DNA of 64,000 nucleotides, taken from NCBI GenBank assembly GCA_002309655.1, contig DBXM01000002.1:1-64000 (forward strand). Direction: 5' to 3'. Origin of the DNA: Mageeibacillus sp. UBA1212 (GTDB lineage: Bacteria; Bacillota; Clostridia; UBA1212). The translations under genes were made by a program, and so were the position numbers. The notes beneath the pieces were generated by a model. It did no database searches, was not told the origin of the DNA, and saw only the letters and a program-made list of their open reading frames with translations. Shown here piece by piece: positions 16,836 to 25,388 of the stretch. Within the stretch, counting starts at the first letter, position 1, and each line of letters begins with the position of its first letter.

Positions 16836-16863
16836 TTGTGACAGGTTGTGACAATTTGTAACA
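16836..16863. promoter_or_regulatory. Three helically phased TTGTGACA repeats (possible operator)
   Basis: TTGTGACA at 16836-16843, TTGTGACA at 16846-16853 and TTGTAACA at 16856-16863 recur exactly every 10 bp. They lie 15 bp upstream of the -35 box of the minus-strand promoter and about 80 bp upstream of the plus-strand asp23 promoter. Spacing of one helical turn suggests cooperative binding of a regulator; none is identified. Confidence 0.5.
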
Positions 16864-16942
16864 ATCCGGGATGGCGAATCAAATAATAAACCGTAGCGGG
16901 CGTTCACGCTCTTTCCCGCTCTTTCCCCGCCCCTCGCCGCTA

Positions 16943-16972
16943 TTGACACGCCCGCCTTATTAGTGGTAATAT
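16943..16972 (+). promoter_or_regulatory. Promoter of the asp23-amaP operon
   Basis: TTGACA (16943-16948), 18-bp spacer, TAATAT (16967-16972). This places transcription start near 16979 and rules out the in-frame GTG at 16963 as the asp23 start. Confidence 0.7.
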
Positions 16973-17037
16973 TAAATGGACAATTATCGGATGCGGCGGG
17001 AATTACCTTGCGGCAGCCGGCGGAGGAGGTTAAGGCT

Positions 17038-17475
17038 TTGGGTATCAACGATTTCAGAATCTCGGTTTTCGACGACGAAAACAGTAAGCCCTCATATCAG
17101 AACAACCAGCCGGAGACCGCGGCCGCCGACGCGAAAGACACGATCATTACGGATGAAGTGGTCGCCATTGTGGCTGCCCAGGCGGCGCTCGCAACCGATT
17201 CAGTCGCTTCGATGAGTTCCAACATGGCCGGCGACATAGTCGAATCGCTGGGCGTCCGGAACCCCACGAAAGGCGTTGCCGTCAAGATGAACGAAGGCCG
17301 CGTCATTCTCGACCTATATATTATTGTAAAATACGGGAAAAAGATTTCCGACATCGCGTGGAACGTTCAGGAAAACGTGAAGAAGGAAGTCGAAAACATG
17401 ACCGGCGCCGTCGTCGAGTCGGTGAACATTCACGTTTCCGGCGTCGACTTCACGCAGAAGGCGAAAAAAGCCTGA
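17038..17475 (+). CDS. Asp23/Gls24 family envelope stress protein
   Basis: 145 residues from a TTG start at 17038, chosen because GGAGGAGG lies 7 bp upstream and the promoter lies between it and earlier possible starts. The core ITDEVVAIVAAQAALATDSVASMSS and GVAVKMNEGRVILDLYIIVKYGKKISDIAWNVQENVKKEVENMTG (in parts) is typical of Asp23. Family members are abundant membrane-associated proteins tethered by AmaP and linked to cell-wall stress. The next gene is amaP, then DUF2273, the standard operon order. The N-terminal ~35 residues are polar and variable. Confidence 0.9.
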   Translation: MGINDFRISVFDDENSKPSYQNNQPETAAADAKDTIITDEVVAIVAAQAALATDSVASMSSNMAGDIVESLGVRNPTKGVAVKMNEGRVILDLYIIVKYGKKISDIAWNVQENVKKEVENMTGAVVESVNIHVSGVDFTQKAKKA

Positions 17476-17562
17476 ATTTTAGCGGGCCTTGCTCTGACCC
17501 GCATTTCAGCCCCTTCCCTTTTATTACGACGGCGCCAGCCCGCCCTTTGACCGGAGGAATTT

Positions 17563-18102
17563 ATGAACACATTTTTCAGAGTCAGCGTCGCGATTTACGC
17601 GTTTATTTCAATGCTTCTTTCGGCGCTCATAATGATTTCGCCCTTCGGCGAGAAAAAGCTGATGGCACTCGTTCTCGAGCGCGCCCAGATCAACCTCTAC
17701 CAGTCGAACGCCTACGACGTGATCGTTTTCGTCGTCGGGCTGGTGTTCCTGCTCATCAACATCGCGATTCTGACCGGAGGCATCCGCGGCAAGGGCTCGT
17801 CCAAATATGTGACCCGCACCAACCAGAACGGCTCGATCAACATCTCGGCGGTATCGATCGAGAATATCGCGCTGGCGATGGCAAAGCGCTTCCAGGGAGT
17901 GAAGGACGCGAAGGCGCGCGCGGCGTTTTCCCGCGACGAACTGAAGATTTCTCTGAGGCTCCAGGTCTACACCGACGTGAACATTCCCGAACTCAGCGCA
18001 GGCATCCAGGAGCGCGTGAAGGACTCCATCGAAAACTCCACCGACATCAAAGTGAACAGCGTCAGCGTCAACGTCGAGGGCGTCTACCAGCAGGGAGACT
18101 GA
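17563..18102 (+). CDS. amaP: Alkaline shock response membrane anchor protein AmaP
   Basis: 179 residues with two membrane helices (about 7-27 and 52-73) and a cytosolic C-terminal part related to Asp23 (NISAVSIENIALAMAKRFQGVKDAKARAAF; then IPELSAGIQERVKDSIENSTDIKVNSVSVNVEGV in pieces). AmaP anchors Asp23 filaments to the membrane in Gram-positive bacteria. GGAGGAATTT ribosome site. Lies 87 bp after asp23 and 4 bp before the DUF2273 gene, so all three form one transcript ending at the terminator near 18359. Confidence 0.9.
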   Translation: MNTFFRVSVAIYAFISMLLSALIMISPFGEKKLMALVLERAQINLYQSNAYDVIVFVVGLVFLLINIAILTGGIRGKGSSKYVTRTNQNGSINISAVSIENIALAMAKRFQGVKDAKARAAFSRDELKISLRLQVYTDVNIPELSAGIQERVKDSIENSTDIKVNSVSVNVEGVYQQGD

Positions 18103-18106
18103 TAAT

Positions 18107-18334
18107 ATGCTTCGGAAAATATACAAGTTCTACAGAAAATATCACTACTGCATAAACGGCGCGGCCGTGGGGCTGCTCACCGGAATACTGCTCGTGACGC
18201 TCGGAATCATCAAGACCGTCATCATTCTTGCCTGCGTCTACGCCGGCTACTTCATCGGCAAGAAACTGATGGCCGACAAGGATTTCATCAAGAAGCTTTT
18301 CGACAGGATCCTGCCGCCGGGCTCGTACAGATAA
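18107..18334 (+). CDS. DUF2273 small membrane protein
   Basis: 75 residues: a basic N-terminus (MLRKIYKFYRKYHY), two closely spaced membrane helices (about 17-35 and 37-50) and a Lys/Asp-rich tail. This matches the small DUF2273 proteins that accompany Asp23 and AmaP in Firmicutes. Exact function is not established for the family; an accessory membrane role in the Asp23 envelope complex is inferred from gene order. Start 4 bp after amaP with a CAGGGAGACTG ribosome site. Confidence 0.85.
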   Translation: MLRKIYKFYRKYHYCINGAAVGLLTGILLVTLGIIKTVIILACVYAGYFIGKKLMADKDFIKKLFDRILPPGSYR

Positions 18335-18358
18335 TTGTTTTTATATAACAGGAACGGC

Positions 18359-18417
18359 CCCGGGCCCCCTCTCTTCCTTTTTTGGAAATTTTGACGAGGG
18401 GGCCCGGGACCTTTTTA
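18359..18417 (+). terminator. Terminator of the asp23-amaP-DUF2273 operon
   Basis: 13-bp inverted repeat (18359-18371 and 18396-18408, CCCGGGCCCCCTC and complement) followed by ACCTTTTTAT. It may also stall minus-strand transcripts from the sugar kinase, but the T-tract is on the plus side. Confidence 0.85.
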
Positions 18418-18435
18418 TACCCTATTTATAGTTGT

Positions 18436-19431
18436 TTAAAGCCTCGAACGAACCTCCTCCGGTGAAGGAACGCTCTCGATGCCGCCGTGCTTTTCTGTCG
18501 AAAGGCTTGCCGCCGTGACCGCGTATCTGCCGATCTTATCGAGTTCCTCCGCCGTAAGCGGCTTTCTTCCCGAGACGAACGCCTTCCTGTCGAACCCGTT
18601 AAGCCCGAGAAGTCCGGCCGCTATCGAACCGCCGCAGATGTCGCCCGCGCCGGTCGTGTCAAGCACGTTCACCTTGGGGGCGGGAATAAACACCTCGTTT
18701 TCGCCGCTTCTCAGCACCGCGCCGTCGCCTCCCAACGTTACCGCCACCAGCCTTACCGACGGAATCAGCTCCGCAATCGCCTTCGCGGCCGCCCTTCCGC
18801 CGATGCCGAAAATCAGCTCCGCCTCTTCGGTCGAGATCTTGACCAGGTTGACTCCTTCAAATCCTTCCCGCATCATCTCCACCGCGTGCGTTTCGCTGTC
18901 CCAGAGCGGCGCCCTGTAGTTCGGATCGTAGGACACGATAACACCGTTCGCCGCCGCGACTTTCCGCGCCAGGAACGTCGACTTCGCGCCCGTCTTCGTC
19001 GTCATCAGGAGCGACCCGTAGTGAAGAATATCCGCGTTTTTGATGAGTTCCCGCGGCACCTCCTTCGTGTTGAGAAGGCTGTCCGCCCCCGGCTTCCTCG
19101 CGAACGAAAACTCCCTGTCGCCGTGCTGGTCGAGGGTCACAAAAGCGAGCGTCGTGAACGCGTTCTCAGTAACGGTCACTCCCGAAACGTCGATGTTCTT
19201 CTCGCGCAGCGTGCCCAGCAGCAGCCTTCCGAACGCGTCGTCTCCCACCTTTCCGATGAAAGCCGTCTGCCTTCCCGCCGCCTGTGCCGCCGCCAGGAAA
19301 TTCGCCGGCGCTCCGCCCGGATGCGCTTTGAGCGTCGGATACCCTGCCGCGTCAGTTTTTTCACTCGTGAAATCAATGAGAACCTCGCCGATTGCGACGA
19401 TCTCCGCTCTTTTTTTCTCAGTATTCTCCAT
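18436..19431 (-). CDS. PfkB-family carbohydrate kinase (fructokinase-like)
   Basis: 331-residue ribokinase-fold sugar kinase. Seen: the N-terminal GEVLIDF, sugar-binding GGAPANFLAAAQAAG near residue 39, and the C-terminal signature DTTGAGDICGG with the catalytic aspartate. It phosphorylates a free sugar with ATP in the cytosol; layout resembles fructokinases but substrate cannot be fixed from sequence. AGGAGGAAGAAA ribosome site. It lies downstream of GH29 and GH20 genes on the same strand (39 bp after GH29), so it may phosphorylate a sugar released by, or processed with, those hydrolases. Confidence 0.88.
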   Translation of the reverse strand: MENTEKKRAEIVAIGEVLIDFTSEKTDAAGYPTLKAHPGGAPANFLAAAQAAGRQTAFIGKVGDDAFGRLLLGTLREKNIDVSGVTVTENAFTTLAFVTLDQHGDREFSFARKPGADSLLNTKEVPRELIKNADILHYGSLLMTTKTGAKSTFLARKVAAANGVIVSYDPNYRAPLWDSETHAVEMMREGFEGVNLVKISTEEAELIFGIGGRAAAKAIAELIPSVRLVAVTLGGDGAVLRSGENEVFIPAPKVNVLDTTGAGDICGGSIAAGLLGLNGFDRKAFVSGRKPLTAEELDKIGRYAVTAASLSTEKHGGIESVPSPEEVRSRL

Positions 19432-19470
19432 TTTCTTCCTCCGGTTTATATAAATCAGCTTTTTATCTTC

Positions 19471-20718
19471 TCAGTCCGCCGCGGTTTCCGTCTCGATTTC
19501 GATCACCCGCACGACCAGATTCCTGCCGAACGCGAAGGGAATCCCGTGCACCGTGAAGCCACCCGCCTCTTCCGTGATCCTGAGCTCGTCCCCCGTGTCG
19601 ACCGCCGTCGCCTTCACCGGCTTCAGCTCCGATTCAATTTTGACGTCAAGATCCGCCGAAACGCGCTCCGACACGTTCGGGTCCGCCACCGTCGGCAGCC
19701 CGAACTGAAACAGGCAGTATTTCCCGTTTTTCCGCTTCAGCGCGAAGTCCTTTTCGCGGTCCGTCACCTTCATCTCCGCGGTCGGTTCCGCGTGCCGGAA
19801 ATACTCTCCGAACTTTCTCATCCAGATTCCGGTAAGCTCGAAAACGCCCCGGTCCACCGTCCTCAGGCTGCCGTCCGGCTTCGGCCCCGTGTTCAGCAGG
19901 AAGTTTGCGCGCGTCCTCCTGCACAGAACCATCTCCTCGATGATCCTCGCCGGCGCCTTGTAGTTAAGGTCGTCCGCCCCGAACCCCCAGCAGTCGTTCA
20001 TGACCTCGCACATCTCCGAGGCGATGTACTTCGGCGAATTCTCCAGGTTGATCGGCTGCGGATTCCCTCTCTCGAACGTAACGCTGTCAAGCTCCGGATG
20101 CCCGAGCGCGCCCCTGGCGTCAAGGCCGGTGTTGTTGATGATCATCGCGTCCGGCTGATATTTCCTGATCATGCCGTAGAGCGCGTCCTCCTGCCAGTCC
20201 GCGGCGGGTTTGTCCCACATGCCGTCGAACCAGATTCCGCCTATTTTTCCGTAATTTCTGCAAAGCAGCTCCACGCTCGCGCGAAGGTACTTCAGATACT
20301 CCGGGAAGTCTTCGCGGTACGTTTTTTCATGCCAGTCGAGCAGCGTGTGGTAGAAAAAAGGAACGATTCCCTGCTCCCTGCAGGCGTCCGTGAATTCCTT
20401 CACCAGGTCCCTTCCGCACCTCGAATGCGGCGCGTCGTACGTGTTCAGCCCCTTCGTGTCGTAAAGCGAAAAGCCGTCGTGGTGGCGCGCGGTGAGCGTA
20501 ATGTAGCCGCAGCCCGCGTCTTTCGCGCATTTAACCAGTTCCGCCGCCCAGTCCTTCCCGGGGTCGAACTCCTCCGCGAGCCGGTCATAGTCGGCGTCGG
20601 GAATCCTCTCCAGAAACTTGACCCACTCGCCGTGGCCGATCAGCGAATACAGCCCGAAGTGCACGAACATCCCGAGCCCGAAGCTTTCGAATTCTTTTAT
20701 GTACTGCTTAACGATCAA
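19471..20718 (-). CDS. GH29 alpha-L-fucosidase
   Basis: 415 residues. GH29 hallmarks: FGLGMFVHFGLYSLIGHGEW at the N-terminus, AGCGYITLTARHHDGFSLYDT, and IGGIWFDGMW with the catalytic nucleophile aspartate near residue 163. NFLLNTGPKPDG is also family-typical. It removes alpha-L-fucose from glycans with retention. There is no signal peptide, so it acts in the cytosol on imported oligosaccharides. The start is a TTG at 20718 behind AGGGGTG; no ATG lies in a better place. The C-terminal ~75 residues form a small beta domain. Neighbours (GH20, PfkB kinase) point to stepwise breakdown of fucosylated glycans such as mucin or milk sugars. Confidence 0.93.
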   Translation of the reverse strand: MIVKQYIKEFESFGLGMFVHFGLYSLIGHGEWVKFLERIPDADYDRLAEEFDPGKDWAAELVKCAKDAGCGYITLTARHHDGFSLYDTKGLNTYDAPHSRCGRDLVKEFTDACREQGIVPFFYHTLLDWHEKTYREDFPEYLKYLRASVELLCRNYGKIGGIWFDGMWDKPAADWQEDALYGMIRKYQPDAMIINNTGLDARGALGHPELDSVTFERGNPQPINLENSPKYIASEMCEVMNDCWGFGADDLNYKAPARIIEEMVLCRRTRANFLLNTGPKPDGSLRTVDRGVFELTGIWMRKFGEYFRHAEPTAEMKVTDREKDFALKRKNGKYCLFQFGLPTVADPNVSERVSADLDVKIESELKPVKATAVDTGDELRITEEAGGFTVHGIPFAFGRNLVVRVIEIETETAAD

Positions 20719-20820
20719 AATGCACCCCTAAATTATATGTGAACTGTGAAATGTTCGGGAATTCATTCCTTATTTCTTATTCCTCATTTCTTATTCTCGA
20801 ATTTCTTATTCTCGAATTTC

Positions 20821-22419
20821 TCAGAGAACATTACAAGTAGCGATCTGCCCCCACGAGTTGTAGCACACGTGCACCTTCCCGTGGTTCGGGTCGCAGAACG
20901 GATCCAGCACAGGCTCCTCCAGCTCCGCGATCCTGTCGATCTCACCGTTAACGTAGCGTTCGATCCGTTTCGCCGCGTGTTCCAGCCGCATCAGCAAGCC
21001 GCCGAGCCTGATGTCGTGAACGTCGAATCCGTGGGGCTTGTTCTCCCACATCCACTGCTTCTCGAAGGCCTCGTGGAATTCACGAACGCGCCTGATCGCT
21101 TCGCGGTAGGTCCCCAGCAGCTGCATCAGGCCGGATTTGTCGCCGGTCAGGTAGAGCTCGCGGGTTCTCACACCCAGGTCGCTCTTGATTTCAAGCGCGG
21201 CGCAGAGCTTCGACATCGACTCGAAAACAGGCCCGAATTCCTCGTTTCCGCTGAATTTCGCGAGTTTTTCGCCGGCGGCCGCGTAGCGTTCGCCTTCGTC
21301 GCCCCTAATGAGCGAGTCCATGTTCCCGAGGAGCGGGTCGTTGTAGAGAAGGTACTTTTCGGCGTTGGAAATGCCCTCGACCGAAGGCGTGCCGGGAAGC
21401 TCGAGCAGATTGAAATCGTCGAACGCGATTCCGAACGTCTCCTCAAAGCCCTTCTTGATCTCTTCGAAGTCGAAAACGCCGCGCGCGAACATCACCGCCG
21501 TGTAGAGCGCCGGAAGCACCGCGTATCGCGAAGACTCGCCGCCGTTGTCGCCCCAGACAGTCATAAACGCGTTCCTGACGCCGTGCTCGACGCAGGATTT
21601 GACGGCCGCCTCGGTGGTTTTGAAAGAATAGCTGTTGTGAGGCGTGAATCCGGTCCAGTTCCAGAGGCCGCCCGCGAACCAGATGTCGTCCTGAAGGCGC
21701 TTGTAGTTCTCGATCCGCGCGTCGTAGTGGCTCTTGTCGGTGGAATAGTAGTCCCAGTAGATCAGGCGCACGTTCGGCGGAATTTTGCCCGCGAGCGCCT
21801 TGTCGAACGCCGCCTTGTCCTCCGCCTGCCCGGTCAGCTTGTAGAACATGTCACCCCACATCACCAGCTCGAACCCGTACTTCGCCGCAATCTCCGCGAC
21901 CCGCCTCAAGTGCTCGACAAGAATGTCCATCCTGTTGCAGGGTCCGTGTTCGCGAAAATACCTGCCCATGCCGATATATTCCGCCTCGTCCATGCCGATG
22001 TTGACGGTTCTGGCCGTAAAGCAGCTGTCGAGCGTGGCGAAAATGCGGTCGATAAGCGCGTAAACGTTCTCGTCTCCGGCGCACAGAATGTCGCCCATGT
22101 CCGCCAGCCTGCCGTAAACCGGCCAGCGCATCAGCGCGTTGAAGTGGGCAAGCGTCTGGATGCACGGAAGCAGTTCGACGTGGTGCGCGTTTGCGTAAGC
22201 GTCCAGTTCCCTCAGTTCCGCCTTCGAGAAGCGCCCCCTGTGGTGGCCGAAATACGGTTCACCGTCGACCTCGTAGGTCTCCTCCGTGTAGAGCATCAGG
22301 AAATCGCAACCGAGTTTTTCGAGAATCCGCACGTACTTTTTGACGGACTCAACGTTCATCACCGCGTCGCGGGAATTGTCAATCATCACACCGAACCGGT
22401 CAAAGCAGCTATTTAACAT
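20821..22419 (-). CDS. GH20 beta-N-acetylhexosaminidase
   Basis: 532 residues, no signal peptide. The TIM barrel begins almost at the N-terminus (FGVMIDNSRDAVMNVESVKKYV) and includes the GH20 catalytic Asp-Glu pair in NIGMDEAEYIG (about residue 142), which works by substrate-assisted catalysis through the N-acetyl group. Later come VMWGDMFYKL and the Trp-rich GGLWNWTGF. The C-terminal ~200 residues are helical, as in intracellular streptococcal-type GH20 enzymes without the usual N-terminal domain. It removes terminal GlcNAc or GalNAc from imported glycans. GGAGG site 7 bp before ATG. First gene of the GH20-GH29-kinase run. Confidence 0.9.
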   Translation of the reverse strand: MLNSCFDRFGVMIDNSRDAVMNVESVKKYVRILEKLGCDFLMLYTEETYEVDGEPYFGHHRGRFSKAELRELDAYANAHHVELLPCIQTLAHFNALMRWPVYGRLADMGDILCAGDENVYALIDRIFATLDSCFTARTVNIGMDEAEYIGMGRYFREHGPCNRMDILVEHLRRVAEIAAKYGFELVMWGDMFYKLTGQAEDKAAFDKALAGKIPPNVRLIYWDYYSTDKSHYDARIENYKRLQDDIWFAGGLWNWTGFTPHNSYSFKTTEAAVKSCVEHGVRNAFMTVWGDNGGESSRYAVLPALYTAVMFARGVFDFEEIKKGFEETFGIAFDDFNLLELPGTPSVEGISNAEKYLLYNDPLLGNMDSLIRGDEGERYAAAGEKLAKFSGNEEFGPVFESMSKLCAALEIKSDLGVRTRELYLTGDKSGLMQLLGTYREAIRRVREFHEAFEKQWMWENKPHGFDVHDIRLGGLLMRLEHAAKRIERYVNGEIDRIAELEEPVLDPFCDPNHGKVHVCYNSWGQIATCNVL

Positions 22420-22480
22420 ATTAAAACCTCCGAAATGAATTCGTTACGTGTATATGATACCACTTATCGGCCTTTTCATC

Positions 22481-22528
22481 AATAAAAAAGAACATCCGCG
22501 CCGGTGTTTTCGCGTGCGGATGCTCTTT
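22481..22528 (-). terminator. Terminator after rqcH
   Basis: 13-bp inverted repeat (22487-22499 and 22516-22528, one mismatch) with a T-rich run on the minus strand (TTTTTTATTG). Confidence 0.85.
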
Positions 22529-22558
22529 CAGTTTTTTATTATGAAGCGTGCGTGAATC

Positions 22559-24331
22559 CTATTCGTCGCTGCCGGCGTAGTTCCTCACCGCGACCGTTTT
22601 GTAGTTGACGTAGACCGCTTTTCCCGGCTTGGAGCCGTGCGGCTTTTTCACGTGTTTGACCCTGGTGTAGTCGACCTCGGCAAAACCCGCGTCCTTGAGG
22701 CTGCTGAATTTCGCCGCAGTTTTCGCCGCCTCCTCGACGTCGGCGGCTGTCACCTTCCCCGCGTTTTCGGACGCCCTTAGAATGACGTGCGAGCCGGGGG
22801 AATTCTTGACGTGGAACCAGATGTCGTCGGGGGCCGCGATTTTGTGGGTCAGGATGTCGTTCTGGGTGTTGTTGCGGCCGACCAGCACAGTCATTCCCGA
22901 ACGGGTCGAAAGCGCGAGCCAACCGTCCTTTTTTACCGAAGGAGGCCTCTTTTTAAAGGACGCGGAGCGTTTCTTCAGGAATCCGCCGTTCTCGAGCTCC
23001 TCTCTGATCTCGGCCGCAGCCATCGCGTCCGGGCAGTTCTCGATCGCGTATCCGACGCTCGCCAGGTACTCGAGGTCCGCCTCGGCCGCCGCAGCGTTGA
23101 CGGAAGCGTTCTCGGTTTTGCTCTTTTTCCGCCTGTAAGTGCGGAAATAATTCTGAAGGTTTTTCGCCGGCGAAAGGTGGCTGTCGAGGTCGATCCTGAT
23201 CTCCGGGCAGTCCTCCTCGAAATAGTTTTCGGCGTCAAGGAACTTTTCCCCGCCCTTCAGACGGTAGAGGTTGGCGGCAAGAATCTCTCCCTTTATTCTG
23301 TACTCTTCGCTGTCGGCGGCGCTTTCGATGTCCTCCCGGTAGATTTTCAGCTTCTTTTCGGTCCGTTCGACTGCCGCGGCGACCGCCTTCGAAAGCTCGG
23401 CCGTAACGTTCTTGCGATGCTGGGCCTCGTCACGCCCCGCGAAAAATCTGTCCATGCAGGCGCTGACCGTCCCGAACGGAATCACGCGGCACCCCGGTTT
23501 GGCTTCGACCTCGAGCGCGTAAAAATCCGTGAACGTCCCGTCCTCGTCCGCCGCGATGACCGGCGAATAGCGGTTTTCGGAAACGCACTCCAGCACTTCC
23601 GCCAATGAGTTTATAAACGCCTCGAAAAGCGGTCCGTTCTCAAGAAGGTGCGCCACCTTTATGTCGGACTCGACCCCCGCCCTTCTCAGAATTCCCTCAG
23701 AGAGCGGCTTGCTGAAGCCCGAAAAACCGTTCAAAAGAAGCTTTCCTGCGGCTAAATCCGCGTTTTCCGGCGCCTTCATTAGCTCGACAAACTTTTCGAG
23801 AGCGCCGCCGTCCTGCGGAAGCAGCCTGTTTTGCGGCGGAGGCGGCGCGTAAATTCTCGCCGGCAGAACCTCCCTGTAGGAGCTCGTTCTCGAGTCCACG
23901 TGCCTGATTGCGTCGATGATGACCCCGCTTTGGTTGAGCAGAACGATGTTGCTGTAGCGGCCCATGATCTCGCATACGAGTGTCTTTTCGGTCAGGTCGC
24001 CCATCTCGGTGTAGGTCTCAAAACCAAGCCTCAGGATTCTGTCGCACTCGACCTGCGTAACGGTTTTAAGCAGTGCGCCGGTCAGGTGCTTCCTCAAAAT
24101 CATACAAAAAACCGGCGCGTTCATCGGATTCTCCTTGGACACGCCTGATATTCCTATGCGCGAATTCTGCGAACCGGCCGAGATCTTGATCCGGAAGTTG
24201 TCCGCGTTTTTACGCATTATTAAATCTATTTCGTCGCGTTCAGGCTGGAAAATTCTCGTAACCTTACCGCCGACGGCGATGCCGGCAATTTCCCACGCCG
24301 CGCATCTTGCCGCGATTCCGTCAAATGCCAT
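22559..24331 (-). CDS. rqcH: Ribosome quality-control protein RqcH (NFACT/Rqc2 family)
   Basis: 590 residues. It binds stalled 50S-peptidyl-tRNA complexes and recruits Ala-tRNA to add C-terminal alanine tails that mark the chain for degradation. NFACT-N begins MAFDGIAARCAAWEI and holds the conserved Asp-Arg pair in ECDRILRLGF near residue 95-100. A helix-hairpin/coiled-coil region spans roughly 290-440. The C-terminal NFACT-R has VGRNNTQNDILTHKIAAPDD and WFHVKNSPGSHVIL, conserved in the family. Often mis-named fibronectin-binding protein. GAGGCAGCA ribosome site. The next upstream gene (24372) is 40 bp away, so co-transcription is likely. Confidence 0.93.
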   Translation of the reverse strand: MAFDGIAARCAAWEIAGIAVGGKVTRIFQPERDEIDLIMRKNADNFRIKISAGSQNSRIGISGVSKENPMNAPVFCMILRKHLTGALLKTVTQVECDRILRLGFETYTEMGDLTEKTLVCEIMGRYSNIVLLNQSGVIIDAIRHVDSRTSSYREVLPARIYAPPPPQNRLLPQDGGALEKFVELMKAPENADLAAGKLLLNGFSGFSKPLSEGILRRAGVESDIKVAHLLENGPLFEAFINSLAEVLECVSENRYSPVIAADEDGTFTDFYALEVEAKPGCRVIPFGTVSACMDRFFAGRDEAQHRKNVTAELSKAVAAAVERTEKKLKIYREDIESAADSEEYRIKGEILAANLYRLKGGEKFLDAENYFEEDCPEIRIDLDSHLSPAKNLQNYFRTYRRKKSKTENASVNAAAAEADLEYLASVGYAIENCPDAMAAAEIREELENGGFLKKRSASFKKRPPSVKKDGWLALSTRSGMTVLVGRNNTQNDILTHKIAAPDDIWFHVKNSPGSHVILRASENAGKVTAADVEEAAKTAAKFSSLKDAGFAEVDYTRVKHVKKPHGSKPGKAVYVNYKTVAVRNYAGSDE

Positions 24332-24371
24332 TGCTGCCTCTGTTCTTTAAGTTCACGCCTCGCCGGGAATG

Positions 24372-25286
24372 TCATTCCTCCGCTTGCGTATCGTTTTCGT
24401 TGTTTTCCGGGTCTTCGACTGAAGAAGGTTCTTCCGCCGGCGCTTCTTCAACCGGTACTTCCGCAGCAGGTTCGGTGTTGTCCGCAAGGGGTTCGTTTGC
24501 AGGATTTTCCGCGTTTTCCGGCTGTTTTTCCATCATTTCCGGCTGTTTTTCAGGAATCTCTTTCACGGGCTGCTCAGGTGCGACGTGGTCCCGCACCCGG
24601 CTCCGCGACAGCCTTCCCGACAGAATGTCGTTGAACGACTCCGGGTCGTCCGCCGGCAGAATCATAATCTTCACTGCCTTACTCAGCTTTTCAAGCATCG
24701 ACAGCGCCGCGCCGAACGTGTCCGCCCTCTCGGGAACAGGCATCGCCGGTACCAGGCCGTCAAGAACCGCCTTCCTGTCAGCGATTTCGGAGTTTCCCGT
24801 TTCGGTGAGAATGCAGATGCCGGCCAGCGGGGTCTTGGTGCTCTGGGTCTTCTGCCTCGACCACGGCGTCGAATAGATGAAGAACCTCCCGAGCTCGTTT
24901 CTGATCAGCGCGTAGGAGTCGTCAATGACCTTCGCCTGTCCGCTCGCGGTGATCTCCTCAATGTACTCGTCGCGTTCCCCTTCCGACTCGGCCGTAACAA
25001 CGTACGCGTTCGAACCGATCTTCAGCGTTGTGCCTTTCAGCGCGAACCCGTCAAACTCGGACATGCACTCGAAAAAGCGCTCCGCCGAGAGCCTGAATTT
25101 CGCGTTTTCCTGGCTGTAACCGGTGTATTTCTGGCAGAAAGTCTTGAGCTCGAGGTCCGTGATCTTGACGGTAATGTCGGGCTCGCACCTGAAATCGTAC
25201 CTGAACGCGTCCGTGGTGCGGATGAGTTTTTTGCAGTCCGTATCGATTTTAGTATTTATATCGGCAATGCTTGTTTTAATAATCAT
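24372..25286 (-). CDS. HprK-like domain protein lacking a P-loop, with acidic C-terminal tail
   Basis: 304 residues. Segments line up with the HPr-kinase-like fold: IDDSYALIRNELGRFFIYSTPW and KTPLAGICILTETGNSEI correspond to the family's NDD-P-LIR-GRFYVYGTPWSG and VPL-AICFLE-EN-I segments. Where a Walker A loop (GxxGxGKST) is expected, about residues 92-104, the sequence reads VVTAESEGERDEYIE and has no Gly-Lys-Ser. It is therefore unlikely to bind ATP normally. The last ~80 residues are a Glu/Pro/Ala-rich disordered tail. No membrane helix. It lies between rqcH and rpe. The fold assignment is from pattern reading; role unknown. Confidence 0.6.
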   Translation of the reverse strand: MIIKTSIADINTKIDTDCKKLIRTTDAFRYDFRCEPDITVKITDLELKTFCQKYTGYSQENAKFRLSAERFFECMSEFDGFALKGTTLKIGSNAYVVTAESEGERDEYIEEITASGQAKVIDDSYALIRNELGRFFIYSTPWSRQKTQSTKTPLAGICILTETGNSEIADRKAVLDGLVPAMPVPERADTFGAALSMLEKLSKAVKIMILPADDPESFNDILSGRLSRSRVRDHVAPEQPVKEIPEKQPEMMEKQPENAENPANEPLADNTEPAAEVPVEEAPAEEPSSVEDPENNENDTQAEE

Positions 25287-25388
25287 TGTCCTGCTCCGTT
25301 TCGCAATCCGGCCGGCATTCGTGAATTTCAGCCTACGAAAGCCGGTTTTGTCTTTAGTTAAAAATGATTCTGTATTTCTTGAAGCACG

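Noticed and set aside
18487..20742. A 751-codon plus-strand open frame opposite the kinase and fucosidase genes
   Set aside because: Arginine/valine-rich, no ribosome site, and fully antisense to two genes with clear family motifs; an effect of GC-rich third codon positions.
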